The notes: generated by a model from the letters alone, not told the origin. A DNA stretch of 64,000 nt from Alkalihalobacillus sp. LMS6 (GCF_024362765.1 NZ_CP093302.1:244001-308000); one strand, 5' to 3'; positions 39,256 to 48,649 are shown, counted from the first letter of the stretch. Translations and numbers: made by a program.

Positions 39256-40650
39256 ATGGTGGAAAAGAAAAAAATTGAACAAGAAGAGTATAGTCCAGCA
39301 TTTATCACGATGCTTGAGCGCATGTTTGATCGTATTCCCGTGCCGGTGATTTTATTGCAAAAAAACACGGAAATTGTGATGATCAATCAAAGTTTTGCGG
39401 ATTTTTTAGGCTATCCCAAAATCGAGATTATCGGGAAACCTGTTCTTGAAGTTGATAAACTTAGCCGGTTCCCAGACGTATTGAAGTCGAGAACAGCTGA
39501 AATTGCTTGGAAGCATACATTTGAAAACGGTCGAACCGCAATTGTTCACCGTATTCCGGTGGTGGATGATGAAGAGGAGGTATTGTTTGGGTTTGGGTTA
39601 CTTTTGTTTCAAGATATGGAGGAAATGATCCGTCTTGTTGAAGAAAACCGTAAATTAGAAGAAGCGTTAAAACACGCTAAGGCACAATTGAAAGAATACC
39701 AGGGTGCCCGCTATACATGGGGAAATGTAGCGGGAGCAGGTGAACCGATTCAAAATACCATTCATTTAGCTAAAAAAGCAGCGAAAACGAATTCAACTGT
39801 TCTGCTTTTAGGGGAAAGTGGAACAGGAAAAGAGTTGTTTGCTCACTCGATTCATAATGAAAGCAAACGCAGCCATTCGCCCTTTATTAAGGTGAATTGT
39901 GCGGCCATCCCTAGCGATTTATTGGAGTCAGAATTATTTGGATATGAAAGTGGATCGTTTTCTGGAGCAAACAGAAAAGGCAAAGCTGGAAAGTTTGAGC
40001 TTGCGCATAAAGGGACGATTTTTTTAGATGAGATAGGAGAAATGCCGCTAGCGATGCAAGTGAAATTACTACGCGTCTTGCAAGAGAAAGAAGTGGATCG
40101 TGTGGGCGGAACGAAATCGATTCCGCTAGATTTGCGTATTATCGCTGCAACGAATCAGCAATTATTTGAACTTGTGAAGCGTGGTGAGTTTCGAGAGGAT
40201 TTGTACTACCGATTAAATGTGCTGCCAATTATCATCCCTCCTTTGAGAGAGCGGGGAGAGGAGGATTTGTCTCTTCTTTCTAATCATCTACTAACGGAAA
40301 TTGCAAAACGCCTTGAGCGACCAAGGATTCAGCTATCCGAAGAGGCGTTGGCGTTGTTCGCTCGTTATAACTGGCCTGGTAACGTACGAGAGCTCGAAAA
40401 TGTTTTGGAACGAGCGGCTATTTTATCTGAAGATGATCGAATTATGCCTGATGATTTACCGTCTCAATTAACGCAAACGTCCTCAAACACAACGGCTTCT
40501 TTAAAAGAACGGCTTTCATTGCAAGAGAAAGAATGGCTCATGGATTCGTTAGCTGAAGCAAACGGGAATAAACAACTAGCTGCCAAGAAATTAGGAATTA
40601 GTCGTACGACCTTGTATGAAAAATTAGCAAAGTTTCACATTGAAGTGTAA
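39256..40650 (+). CDS. Sigma-54-dependent transcriptional activator (PAS-AAA+-Fis)
   Basis: A 464-residue enhancer-binding protein. The N-terminal PAS domain (about 17-125) is followed by a coiled-coil and an AAA+ domain (about 150-380): LLLGESGTGKELFA (Walker A), GTIFLDEIGEM (Walker B) and a GAFTGA-loop variant GSFSGA (in YESGSFSGANRKGK). The Fis-type helix-turn-helix near the end is NKQLAAKKLGISRTTLYEKL. It drives the sigma-54 promoter 73 bases after its stop and binds probable enhancer dyads nearby. Ligand unknown, likely a short-chain acid. Confidence 0.93.
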   Translation: MVEKKKIEQEEYSPAFITMLERMFDRIPVPVILLQKNTEIVMINQSFADFLGYPKIEIIGKPVLEVDKLSRFPDVLKSRTAEIAWKHTFENGRTAIVHRIPVVDDEEEVLFGFGLLLFQDMEEMIRLVEENRKLEEALKHAKAQLKEYQGARYTWGNVAGAGEPIQNTIHLAKKAAKTNSTVLLLGESGTGKELFAHSIHNESKRSHSPFIKVNCAAIPSDLLESELFGYESGSFSGANRKGKAGKFELAHKGTIFLDEIGEMPLAMQVKLLRVLQEKEVDRVGGTKSIPLDLRIIAATNQQLFELVKRGEFREDLYYRLNVLPIIIPPLRERGEEDLSLLSNHLLTEIAKRLERPRIQLSEEALALFARYNWPGNVRELENVLERAAILSEDDRIMPDDLPSQLTQTSSNTTASLKERLSLQEKEWLMDSLAEANGNKQLAAKKLGISRTTLYEKLAKFHIEV

Positions 40651-40657
40651 GGATTTT

Positions 40658-40672
40658 CGGACAATTGTTCGG
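40658..40672 (+). promoter_or_regulatory. Candidate enhancer (UAS) dyad
   Basis: CGGACAATTGTTCGG, a near-perfect dyad centred about 65 bases upstream of the -12 element, is a plausible activator-binding site, just after the activator gene. Confidence 0.5.
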
Positions 40673-40722
40673 ATATCCTTACATTTTTTCTCGCGAAATA
40701 GGAAATTGTTGCGAGTATTTCA

Positions 40723-40740
40723 TTGGCACAACTTTTGCAA
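40723..40740 (+). promoter_or_regulatory. Sigma-54 (-24/-12) promoter
   Basis: TTGGCACAACTTTTGCAA. The invariant GG (40725-40726) and GC (40737-40738) have exactly 10 bases between, matching the TGGCAC-N5-TTGC consensus. It drives the operon beginning at 40766. Confidence 0.93.
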
Positions 40741-40765
40741 TAGGGTTAGTAAGGGAGGGAATGAA

Positions 40766-41185
40766 ATGAATGATCGATTTATTGCATTGCTTTTTGGAAC
40801 ATCGGGGTTCATGTTAATCGCACTTTTATTTAATCTTGTTTGGTTGTATGCAGCTGCGTTTCCAATTGTCATGTTTTCATGGATGTGTTTAGGAGCGATT
40901 CGCAACGGTAAAATTGGAAGCGGTTACTTTTTCTCGCTCGTGTCAACTTTAGTTATTTGGCTTGGTGGATTTTTGTCCATGGTGTACTTAGATGACACGG
41001 TTGTGCCAACGATGTACTTACTCGGTTTTCCTATCCATACATTTATTATGGTGTATGTCGTTTGGTTGCTGCCTTTCTTTTCTGGATCTCTTTTGTACGG
41101 TGTATTCTTCGAAAAAGATAGCATGAGTCGTGCAGAGTGGGATCAATTTCTTTCAGCTTCCAATAAAGGAGGAAAAGCCTCGTGA
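40766..41185 (+). CDS. Small membrane protein, companion of the symporter
   Basis: A 139-residue four-helix membrane protein (helices about 5-30, 45-65, 72-95, 100-125) with no domain I can name; DUF485/DUF997-type companion proteins of symporters are comparable in size. It starts at ATG 40766 after GGGAGG. Its stop overlaps the GTG of the symporter (GTGA), so the two are translationally coupled and probably form one transport unit. First gene of the sigma-54 operon. Confidence 0.7.
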   Translation: MNDRFIALLFGTSGFMLIALLFNLVWLYAAAFPIVMFSWMCLGAIRNGKIGSGYFFSLVSTLVIWLGGFLSMVYLDDTVVPTMYLLGFPIHTFIMVYVVWLLPFFSGSLLYGVFFEKDSMSRAEWDQFLSASNKGGKAS

Positions 41186-42669
41186 CGACGATCATAACGA
41201 TTATTCTCCTCTATCTTGTTGCTATCTTTGCAATTGGTTTCTGGTCGATGCGGAAAACGAAAACATCGGCTGACTTTTTTATAGCTGGAAAAAGTCTTGG
41301 ATTGTTTGTCTCTGCCATTGCCATCTTTGCCACGTCATTAAGTGGGTTCTTATTCATTGGCGGACCGGGCTTAACATACAGTGTGGGAATGGGTGCGCTG
41401 TGGTTTACGTTTCCAACAACGATTTCGTTTGCAATGGCTTACTATATTTTAGGGAAGCGAATGCGCTTAATTACAGAGGCAACAGGGGCCATGACGGTAG
41501 CAGATGCGGTTTATCATCGCTACAACAGTCGGGTAGCGAGCGGATTGACAGGTGTGGCTACTTTAGTTGGAGTCGTTGTATTTTTAGGTACGCAAGTTTT
41601 AGCGTTAGGAACGATTATCGCATTTATTTTTAATACTTCTGTCGCGTTAGGTGTCGTGGTCGGCATGTTCATCATTGTTGTTTATTCAACAGCTGGTGGA
41701 ATAATGGCTGGCACGTACACAAGTGTTCTCCAAGGGGGAATTATGGCGGTTGCTTCAATCGTAATTTTTATTGTCGCCTTACAAGTGGGTGATGGGCTCG
41801 TAAATATCCAGTCCACGATTGCGGAAACGCCGTTTGCAGACATGGGGCAACTAATGCCTGAATTTATTGGTCCGTGGGGACTTGTGGCGCCAATACTCGC
41901 GATGAGCTGGTTTTTTGCACTCTCAATTGGGATTGTAGGGCAGCCTCATGTCATCTCACGCCTTTATATGATTCAAGATGTAACCAAATTAAAATGGGGT
42001 CCTGCACTAGCAGCGGTGCCAGCAGTGTTAGGCGGCTTACTCTTGATCGGTGTAGGCCTTGTCATGCGCTACCTTGTCGTGACTGGTGAAATTCCACCGC
42101 TTGCCAATCCTGATGACGCAGTTCTGGTGTTTGTAGCTGACTATACACCACCAATACTTGCAGGCCTTGTATTTGCAGGTGTTGCATCGGCTATTATGTC
42201 TACTTGCGACTCGTTTATTAATATTGCATCGGCTGCGGTCGTACGCGATTTACCATTTGCATTTAAACGAACGCTTTCTGACCGAAAGCAACTCGTATAT
42301 GGACGTTACGCGGTTGTCGCGATTTCTATTATTACCGTGTTGGCTGTACTAAGTCTAGGCGATCAAGGAATTGCCCTCTTAGGTGCTGTAGGCTGGGGGA
42401 CATTTGCCGCTGCTCTTGCGCCTGTGTTAGGTATTGGATTGAATTGGAAAAAGGCAACGAAGCAAGGTGCGATCGCTTCTATTCTTGTCGGACTTATTTT
42501 AAGTGTCAGTATTGAAGTTCTAGCCCGCTTAGGGATATACAGCTTGCCACATGGAATATATACGGGAGCCATTGCGATGATTATTTCCATCCTCGTCTTC
42601 ATTGGGGTCTCGTATGTGACGAAAGCGGAGCCGTTATCAGAGGAAATAGAGAGAGTGATGGATGCATAA
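41182..42669 (+). CDS. Sodium/solute symporter (SSS family)
   Basis: A 495-residue SSS-family carrier with 13 or so helices, starting at GTG that overlaps the previous stop. The AGKSLGLFVSAIAIFATSLSGF segment (helix 1-2), the SAGGIMAGTYTSVLQG segment and the VASAIMSTCDSFINIASAAVVRD segment carry the expected Na+-site Ser/Asp/Asn residues. Substrate is probably a short-chain monocarboxylate or similar organic acid, in keeping with the CoA-transferase and KASIII-like genes downstream. Confidence 0.92.
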   Translation: MTTIITIILLYLVAIFAIGFWSMRKTKTSADFFIAGKSLGLFVSAIAIFATSLSGFLFIGGPGLTYSVGMGALWFTFPTTISFAMAYYILGKRMRLITEATGAMTVADAVYHRYNSRVASGLTGVATLVGVVVFLGTQVLALGTIIAFIFNTSVALGVVVGMFIIVVYSTAGGIMAGTYTSVLQGGIMAVASIVIFIVALQVGDGLVNIQSTIAETPFADMGQLMPEFIGPWGLVAPILAMSWFFALSIGIVGQPHVISRLYMIQDVTKLKWGPALAAVPAVLGGLLLIGVGLVMRYLVVTGEIPPLANPDDAVLVFVADYTPPILAGLVFAGVASAIMSTCDSFINIASAAVVRDLPFAFKRTLSDRKQLVYGRYAVVAISIITVLAVLSLGDQGIALLGAVGWGTFAAALAPVLGIGLNWKKATKQGAIASILVGLILSVSIEVLARLGIYSLPHGIYTGAIAMIISILVFIGVSYVTKAEPLSEEIERVMDA

Positions 42670-42681
42670 GGAGTGGTAAGA

Positions 42682-43716
42682 ATGACAGTATCAGTTGGAA
42701 TTGCTGGGCTCGGGTTATATATACCCGAGCATACCGTTGATGCAGCGTACATTTCCGAACAGACAAAAGGTGTCTGGACAGAAGAGGCGGTGCGAACGAA
42801 ACTAGGGATTCATAAAAAAACGGTACCTGGAATCGACGACGGTACACAAGAAATGGGTGTAAAAGCAGCCGAAGATGCGTTGCGTGACGGAAAAATTGAT
42901 GCAACGGAAATTGACTTGATTCTTTGTATTGGTGAAGAGTGGAAGGAGTATCCATTAACAACTTCAGCCATCTATATTCAAGAACAAATCGGAGCGAATC
43001 GCGCATGGGCAATCGACGTTCAGCAACGCTGCTGTTCGTGCATTTCCGCTATGAAGATGGCAAAAGCGATGATGAGCGGTGATGAAACGTTAAAGACCGT
43101 TTTAATTGCTGGAGGCTACCGCAATGGCGATCTTGTTGATTATGAAGACCCGACTTCTTCCATGCTGTATAACTTAAGCGCTGGTGGCGGGGCAATGATT
43201 TTAAAACGAAACCACCCATACAATGAAGTGCTTGGTTCCTATGTGATGACAGATGGGACGATGGCAAGAGACGCAGGTGTAGAAATTGGCGGAACGGTAC
43301 ATCCGATCGACGAACATAATTTCCATGAAGCACATCGAACCTTAAAGTTAATGCACCCAGAGCACATGAAAAATCGGCTTAATGATGTTTCAATGAAGAA
43401 CTGGTTTCTTTGTATCGATAAAGCCTTGACACAGTCAGACCTTACAAGGGACTCCATCGATTACTTAGGGATTCTGCATATGAAGCCTTCCATGCATCGT
43501 TATATGCTTGAAGCGTTAGACCTATCTAGTGGACAAACGACGTATCTAAGTGACTATGGGCATATGGGGCAGATTGATCAAATTCTTTCTTTGAAGCTAG
43601 GATTACAAGAAGGGAAGATAAAACCGGAAAGCACTGTTGCGCTTGTTGCTGCAGGGATTGGCTATGCATGGGCGGCGTGTGCAATTCGTTGGGGGCCGAG
43701 AGAGGAGAAGGTGTAA
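42682..43716 (+). CDS. KASIII-like (FabH) condensing enzyme
   Basis: A 344-residue thiolase-fold protein resembling 3-oxoacyl-ACP synthase III. The nucleophile Cys is expected in VQQRCCSCISAMKM (near residue 115; several Cys nearby, position by alignment), with His in LGILHMKPSMH and Asn/His in YLSDYGHMGQID replacing the usual NxxG... text. It may condense acyl-CoAs or make/cleave beta-ketoacids rather than start fatty acids. ATG 42682 has GGAGTGG upstream. Coupled in the sigma-54 operon with a CoA-transferase. Confidence 0.85.
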   Translation: MTVSVGIAGLGLYIPEHTVDAAYISEQTKGVWTEEAVRTKLGIHKKTVPGIDDGTQEMGVKAAEDALRDGKIDATEIDLILCIGEEWKEYPLTTSAIYIQEQIGANRAWAIDVQQRCCSCISAMKMAKAMMSGDETLKTVLIAGGYRNGDLVDYEDPTSSMLYNLSAGGGAMILKRNHPYNEVLGSYVMTDGTMARDAGVEIGGTVHPIDEHNFHEAHRTLKLMHPEHMKNRLNDVSMKNWFLCIDKALTQSDLTRDSIDYLGILHMKPSMHRYMLEALDLSSGQTTYLSDYGHMGQIDQILSLKLGLQEGKIKPESTVALVAAGIGYAWAACAIRWGPREEKV

Positions 43717-43717
43717 G

Positions 43718-45058
43718 ATGATTCAAGAACAAACGAGTGCTGTTCAAGGTGAGTATCAAAAAAAACGGTTATCAATATCGGAAGCAACAAAGCTAGTAAA
43801 AGACAGAGATCATATTGTTTCAGCTATGGCAGCTGCCGAGCCGATTGGGTTTCTATCACAATTGCATATGGCGGCAGAACATGCGAGAAACATAACCGTT
43901 TCAACCTGTTTACCGATGCTGAATTATGATTACTTTACAAATGAACAGTATTTTCCCCATTTTAAAATGGAAGGCTGGTTTTATACATCTGCCATTCGCA
44001 ATATGCAAGGGGTTGGGCACGTATCTTACATCCCAAACCATCTCCACTTTGCTGGAACGAAGCGCTTGGCACATCGGTCGGTGCAAATTTTTGCTGGTAG
44101 CGCTTCAAGAATGGATAAAAACGGTTATCTATCATTATCGTTAAGCGCAACGTACGAGCGAGAGATGATGGCACAAGCAGATATCGTCCTTTTAGAAGTA
44201 AATGAGAACATGCCACGGACATTTGGCGACACGATCGTGCATATTCGAGATGTAGATTACATCGTCGAACACCATGCACAAATTCCGCAATTTCCTTCAC
44301 CAGAACCGAATGAAAAAGACAAACTGATTGGTGCAGCAATTGCTACACATATTGAAGATGGTTCAACGCTTCAACTAGGAATTGGTGGGATTCCTAATGC
44401 AGTCGCCGCAAACTTAACGCACAAAAAGAATCTCGGTATTCACACAGAGATGTTGACTGATGGCATGGTTGACCTTGTAGAAGCGGGAGTCATTACTGGA
44501 TGCAAAAAAACGCTACACCCGCATCGAATGGTTGCTACATTTGCTTTAGGGACAGACAAATTGTATCGCTTTCTAGATGATAATCCAGGTGTATTAATGT
44601 TAAATGGAAATTGGGTGAATGATCCAGCTGTTATCGGTCAAAACGAAAAAATGATTTCCATTAATACAACGCTTGAAATCGATTTAACAGGCCAATGCAG
44701 TTCTGAATCACTCGGTCACCGCCAGTATAGTGGAACGGGGGGACAAACGGATACAGCAGTTGGTGCGCAACGAAGTCCAGGAGGCAAATCATTTATTGCT
44801 TTGTACTCAACGGCAATGGTTAAAAATAAAGAGACAGGTCGTAGGGAGAGAAAGTCTAAAATTGTTCCTGCTTTAGCTGAAGGGTCAACAGTAACGTTAT
44901 CGAGAAATGATGTGGATTACGTAGTGACGGAATATGGCGCTGTTTCTTTACGAGGCACATCTTTAGATGAGCGTGTAGAACGTCTTATTTCCATTGCCCA
45001 TCCAGATTTTCGTGAAACCCTTGCTTTAGAAGCAAAGAAAAGAGGAATTGTTCGCTAA
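43718..45058 (+). CDS. Acetyl-CoA hydrolase/4-hydroxybutyrate CoA-transferase family
   Basis: A 446-residue family I CoA-transferase. LQLGIGGIPNAVAANLT, FALGTDKLYRFLDDNPGV and QCSSESLGHRQYSGTGGQTD follow the acetyl-CoA hydrolase/transferase pattern, and the catalytic Glu is expected in TEYGAVSLRGTSLDERVERLI. It moves CoA between acetyl-CoA and short acids taken up by the symporter. ATG 43718 has GGAGAAGG 9 bases upstream and is one base after the previous stop. Last gene of the operon. Confidence 0.88.
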   Translation: MIQEQTSAVQGEYQKKRLSISEATKLVKDRDHIVSAMAAAEPIGFLSQLHMAAEHARNITVSTCLPMLNYDYFTNEQYFPHFKMEGWFYTSAIRNMQGVGHVSYIPNHLHFAGTKRLAHRSVQIFAGSASRMDKNGYLSLSLSATYEREMMAQADIVLLEVNENMPRTFGDTIVHIRDVDYIVEHHAQIPQFPSPEPNEKDKLIGAAIATHIEDGSTLQLGIGGIPNAVAANLTHKKNLGIHTEMLTDGMVDLVEAGVITGCKKTLHPHRMVATFALGTDKLYRFLDDNPGVLMLNGNWVNDPAVIGQNEKMISINTTLEIDLTGQCSSESLGHRQYSGTGGQTDTAVGAQRSPGGKSFIALYSTAMVKNKETGRRERKSKIVPALAEGSTVTLSRNDVDYVVTEYGAVSLRGTSLDERVERLISIAHPDFRETLALEAKKRGIVR

Positions 45059-45271
45059 CGAAAAAGTCTTCACACAAAAATGAGAGTTTTCAGGAATAAA
45101 AGGAACAGTATGCATCCCCTCTAATGTTGACACGTAAAAAGTGAAACGTTGGAGGGTTTTTATTATGGAAATTCTGAAATATAATTTTAATAATAATCGC
45201 TTTTATATTGACATATAATTTCAGTAGATTGATAATAAGCATAAATAGATGAAGAAAGGACGTGAAAAGCG
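45059..45271. promoter_or_regulatory. murQ control region
   Basis: TTGACA (45208-45213), 17-base spacer, GATAAT (45231-45236) make a strong promoter. TGAAATATAATTTTA-type half-sites at about 45172 and TATAATTTCA at 45214-45223 resemble RpiR/MurR operators. No murR gene is present here. A GGAGGGTTTTTATT stretch near 45152 is not attached to a gene I recognise. Confidence 0.55.
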
Positions 45272-46159
45272 TTGTTAGATAAATTACAAACCGAATCACG
45301 AAATAGACGTTCTATGAAGCTCGATCAAATGAGTCGTTATGATATTTTAAAATTGATGAATGAAGAAGATGCGACTGTTCCTAATGCCATTGAACGTGAG
45401 CTTGATCAGATTGAAGCAGCTACAACCCTTGTCATTGATTCTCTTTCTTCTGGTGGTCGACTCATCTATGCAGGAGCAGGAACATCAGGTCGATTAGGTG
45501 TGCTAGATGCAGTTGAATGCACGCCGACATTTGATATGCCGGCTGAACGGGTTCAAGGTCTCATTGCTGGAGGTGAGGGAGCTTTTTTGAAAGCGGTTGA
45601 AGGCGCAGAAGATCAAAAATCGATAGGTGCAGAAGACTGTCGGCGACTGAACGTCAATCAATATGATACAGTTGTTGCCCTTGCAGCTAGTGGTCGAACC
45701 CCTTATGCGATTGGGGTGTTGGAAGAAGCGAATCGCCTTGGCGCCAAGACGGTTGCAATTAGTTGTAACAAAAATGCTGAAATGAGTACGTATGCGAGCG
45801 TGGCAATTGAGGTTGAAACTGGTCCGGAAGTGTTGACAGGCTCAACGAGATTAAAAGCTGGAACTGCACAAAAGCTTGTTTTGAACATGATTTCAACAGT
45901 TTCAATGATCGGAATCGGCAAAGTGTATGAAAATTTAATGGTGGATGTTCAGCCAACGAACGCAAAACTCGTGGAACGTTCAAAGCGGATTGTTGTAGAA
46001 GCAACGGGCGTTTCAATCGAGGATGCAGCCACGGCGCTTCAAAAAGCAGATGGACACGTAAAAACAGCCATTGTGATGCTGTTATTACAGTGTGAAGCTG
46101 ACGAGGCAAAAGAAAAATTACAGAAAACAGGTGGGTTTATTCGAAAAGCAGTGAACTAA
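45272..46159 (+). CDS. murQ: N-acetylmuramic acid 6-phosphate etherase
   Basis: A 295-residue SIS-domain enzyme that removes D-lactate from MurNAc-6P to give GlcNAc-6P. Visible are RLIYAGAGTSGRLGVLDAVECTPTF (sugar-phosphate site, cited near residue 63), IAGGEGAFLKAVEGAEDQ, the catalytic Glu in EVLTGSTRLKAGTAQK, and the ENLMVDVQPTNAKL segment. Family length is usual (~300). Start is TTG at 45272 with AAAGGA 11 bases before. First gene of a peptidoglycan-recycling operon. Confidence 0.95.
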   Translation: MLDKLQTESRNRRSMKLDQMSRYDILKLMNEEDATVPNAIERELDQIEAATTLVIDSLSSGGRLIYAGAGTSGRLGVLDAVECTPTFDMPAERVQGLIAGGEGAFLKAVEGAEDQKSIGAEDCRRLNVNQYDTVVALAASGRTPYAIGVLEEANRLGAKTVAISCNKNAEMSTYASVAIEVETGPEVLTGSTRLKAGTAQKLVLNMISTVSMIGIGKVYENLMVDVQPTNAKLVERSKRIVVEATGVSIEDAATALQKADGHVKTAIVMLLLQCEADEAKEKLQKTGGFIRKAVN

Positions 46160-46178
46160 TGAAAAGAAGGTGAATAGC

Positions 46179-47534
46179 ATGAATAAAGACCAACAAATGG
46201 CTTCGGACATTTTAAAGCATGTTGGTGGAAAAGAAAATGTTGAAAACCTAACTAATTGCATGACGCGTGTTCGGATCAAAGCGAAAGATGACGATGCAGT
46301 AGACAAAGAAGCGTTAAAAAAGATTGATGGCGTAATGGGAGTCGTGGAAGACGATACGTGGCAAATTGTCGTCGGGCCAGGCACAGTTAATGTGGTAACA
46401 GCGGAAATAAAAAAGCTTGTAGGTGAATCTGAAGAACTTTCGTTTGAAGAGAAAAATGAGCGGGATCTGGCTGCTCGAAAAGAGCGGAATAAAACGCCAG
46501 TTAAGCAATTTTTAAGACGATTAGGGAATATTTTTATTCCGCTTATTCCAGGGCTCGTCGCTTCCGGGATTATAAACGGTGTGGCGCAGTTTTTAATTAA
46601 TTACGGCTACAATACAGCGGACCATACTTGGCTTTTATTAATGACGATACTCGGCGGCGGCTTGTTTACGTACTTAGCGATTCTAGTAGGGTGGAACACA
46701 GCAAAAGAATTTGGCGGGACACCAGTATTGGGTGCGATTGCCGGTATGTTTATTTTCAACCCAGCACTAGAACAAGTGACAATCTTTGGCGAACAGCTAC
46801 AGCCAGGTCGCGGTGGACTGTTTGGTGTGATTTTTGCTGCGTGGCTGATGGTTTTCTTTGAGCGTAACATTCGAAAAATTATGCCAAGGTCGATCGATAT
46901 TATTTTCACATCTCTTTTTACAGTCATTATTGTGGGAGCGCTTTCGATCTATGCGGTTATGCCTGTAGCAGGTGTACTGGCAGAAGGAATCACGTCCGGA
47001 ATAAATTCGGTGCTATCGTTTGGTGGTCCTCTTGCTGGAGCTGTGATGGCTGGATTTTTCTTACCGCTTGTTATGGTAGGGCTTCATCATGGCTTAACGC
47101 CAATTCATTTAGAGTTAATTAATACATTCGAATTTACAACACTATTACCTATTTTGGCAATGGCAGGTGCGGGGCAAGTTGGTGCAGCAATTGCAATTTT
47201 TGTTAAAACACGTAATGAACGTTTGCGGAACATCATCAAGGGGGGTCTTCCTGTTGGCTTCCTGGGAATTGGAGAACCACTTTTATATGGCGTGACCTTG
47301 CCACTTGGACGTCCGTTTATTACAGCGAGTATGGGAGCGGCAGTTGGTGGAGCCATACAAGCATCTTTCGGGACAGGAGCACTTGGAATTGGCGTATCAG
47401 GTTTATCATTAACGCCTCTGATTGCACAAGGGAACTATCTACAGTATTTAATTGGAATTGCTGTCGCTTATTTCTTAGGATTCTTATTTACGTATCTATT
47501 TGGCTTCAAAGAAGAGATGGCAAAAGGAATTTAG
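46179..47534 (+). CDS. murP: PTS EIIBC for MurNAc/MurNAc-GlcNAc
   Basis: A 451-residue PTS permease. The N-terminal EIIB domain (1-85) has the phosphocysteine in LTNCMTRVR (near residue 27). The EIIC domain shows PLIPGLVASGIINGVAQF, ILVGWNTAKEFGGTPVLGA, and LGIGEPLLYGVTLPLGRPF. EIIBC of the MurP type lacks EIIA and uses that of another PTS. It imports and phosphorylates MurNAc-type sugars. ATG 46179 with GAAGGTGAATAGC, 20 bases after murQ. Confidence 0.93.
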   Translation: MNKDQQMASDILKHVGGKENVENLTNCMTRVRIKAKDDDAVDKEALKKIDGVMGVVEDDTWQIVVGPGTVNVVTAEIKKLVGESEELSFEEKNERDLAARKERNKTPVKQFLRRLGNIFIPLIPGLVASGIINGVAQFLINYGYNTADHTWLLLMTILGGGLFTYLAILVGWNTAKEFGGTPVLGAIAGMFIFNPALEQVTIFGEQLQPGRGGLFGVIFAAWLMVFFERNIRKIMPRSIDIIFTSLFTVIIVGALSIYAVMPVAGVLAEGITSGINSVLSFGGPLAGAVMAGFFLPLVMVGLHHGLTPIHLELINTFEFTTLLPILAMAGAGQVGAAIAIFVKTRNERLRNIIKGGLPVGFLGIGEPLLYGVTLPLGRPFITASMGAAVGGAIQASFGTGALGIGVSGLSLTPLIAQGNYLQYLIGIAVAYFLGFLFTYLFGFKEEMAKGI

Positions 47535-47546
47535 GAGTGGTCGAGA

Positions 47547-48629
47547 ATGAAGCTCGGTACATCGGTTTATCTTCATGTACCAATTGAAGAACAAATCCCT
47601 TATTTAGAAAAACTATATGAGTACGGATTCCGCACACTCTTTACCTCCCTTCACATACCAGAAGACGATGTTAGCCTATATGCAGATCGTCTAAAACAAC
47701 TGGGGGCGTTCTCGAAGCAAAAAGGGATTAAGCTTGTGTGTGATGTCTCGCCTCAATCGATGGATCACTTGAACCTTTCATGGTCCGAAGCAGGAACATT
47801 AACAAATTGGGGCGTAACGGGACTTAGAATTGATTACGGAATTGATGCGGAAACAGTTGCGCATCTCGCTATGTCATTTGACGTTGTCTTAAATGCAAGT
47901 ACCATTAAACCATTGGATCTAAAAACGTTTGAAGACGTAGGGGTACCCCTTAAACATGTGGAAGCATGGCATAATTTTTATCCACGACCTGAGACAGGAT
48001 TAGGCAGAGAAGTGCTTAAAGAAATGACTGAAATACTTAGGCAAGCAGGAGTCACATCAATGGCGTTTATTCCTGGTGATAAAAAACGTGGTCCTCTTTA
48101 CGAAGGGTTGCCAACGCTTGAAGAACATCGGAGCTGGAGCCCATTTGCTGCGTGGCTGGATTTTTATCAACAAAAAACCGTCGAAACCGTTCTTGTCGGT
48201 GATCCGGAGTTAGGTGAACAGAGTTTACGGCAGTTTCAGCTGTTCTTTGAAAAAAGGGTCATTCTACTCCGGGCAAAAGCATTTCAGCCTTCTCCACCAG
48301 AAATTGTTGAACACGGGAATCGGCCTGATGAGGCTAGGGATGTTATTCGGTCTGTTCAATCAAGAGGAATGGCAAAGAAGAACCAAATGTACATTGAGCC
48401 GTCTCATACGGTGGCTCGTCCAATTGGAAGTGTCACGATTGATAATGAGCGCTATGGTCGTTATCAAGGCGAGATTCAATTAACGAAACAAAATTTGAGC
48501 GCCGATCATCGAGTAAACGTGTTGGGAAGAATCATAGCGGAAGACCGTCCCCTTCTTCAACAAATAAAAGGGAATCAATTGTTTACAATTGAATGGGTAG
48601 AGATGAAGATTGAACCAGGCATCACTTGA
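47547..48629 (+). CDS. mupG: 6-phospho-N-acetylmuramidase (DUF871)
   Basis: A 360-residue protein of the MupG/DUF871 family. The TIM-barrel N-terminus shows MKLGTSVYLH, the catalytic-region DVSPQS and GLRIDYGID, and a second region HNFYPRPETGLGR. The C-terminal lid includes NQMYIEPSHTVARPIGSVTID. In Staphylococcus aureus MupG cleaves MurNAc-6P-GlcNAc inside the cell. With murQ and murP it completes disaccharide recycling. Twelve bases after murP, with GGAGTGG before ATG. Confidence 0.93.
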   Translation: MKLGTSVYLHVPIEEQIPYLEKLYEYGFRTLFTSLHIPEDDVSLYADRLKQLGAFSKQKGIKLVCDVSPQSMDHLNLSWSEAGTLTNWGVTGLRIDYGIDAETVAHLAMSFDVVLNASTIKPLDLKTFEDVGVPLKHVEAWHNFYPRPETGLGREVLKEMTEILRQAGVTSMAFIPGDKKRGPLYEGLPTLEEHRSWSPFAAWLDFYQQKTVETVLVGDPELGEQSLRQFQLFFEKRVILLRAKAFQPSPPEIVEHGNRPDEARDVIRSVQSRGMAKKNQMYIEPSHTVARPIGSVTIDNERYGRYQGEIQLTKQNLSADHRVNVLGRIIAEDRPLLQQIKGNQLFTIEWVEMKIEPGIT

Positions 48630-48649
48630 GTGTGACTGGTTCTTTTTTG
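48612..48649 (+). terminator. Terminator overlapping the mupG stop
   Basis: GAACCAG and CTGGTTC arms (with TCACT/AGTGTGA inner pairing) and TTTTTT. The left arm lies inside the last codons of mupG. Confidence 0.82.
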
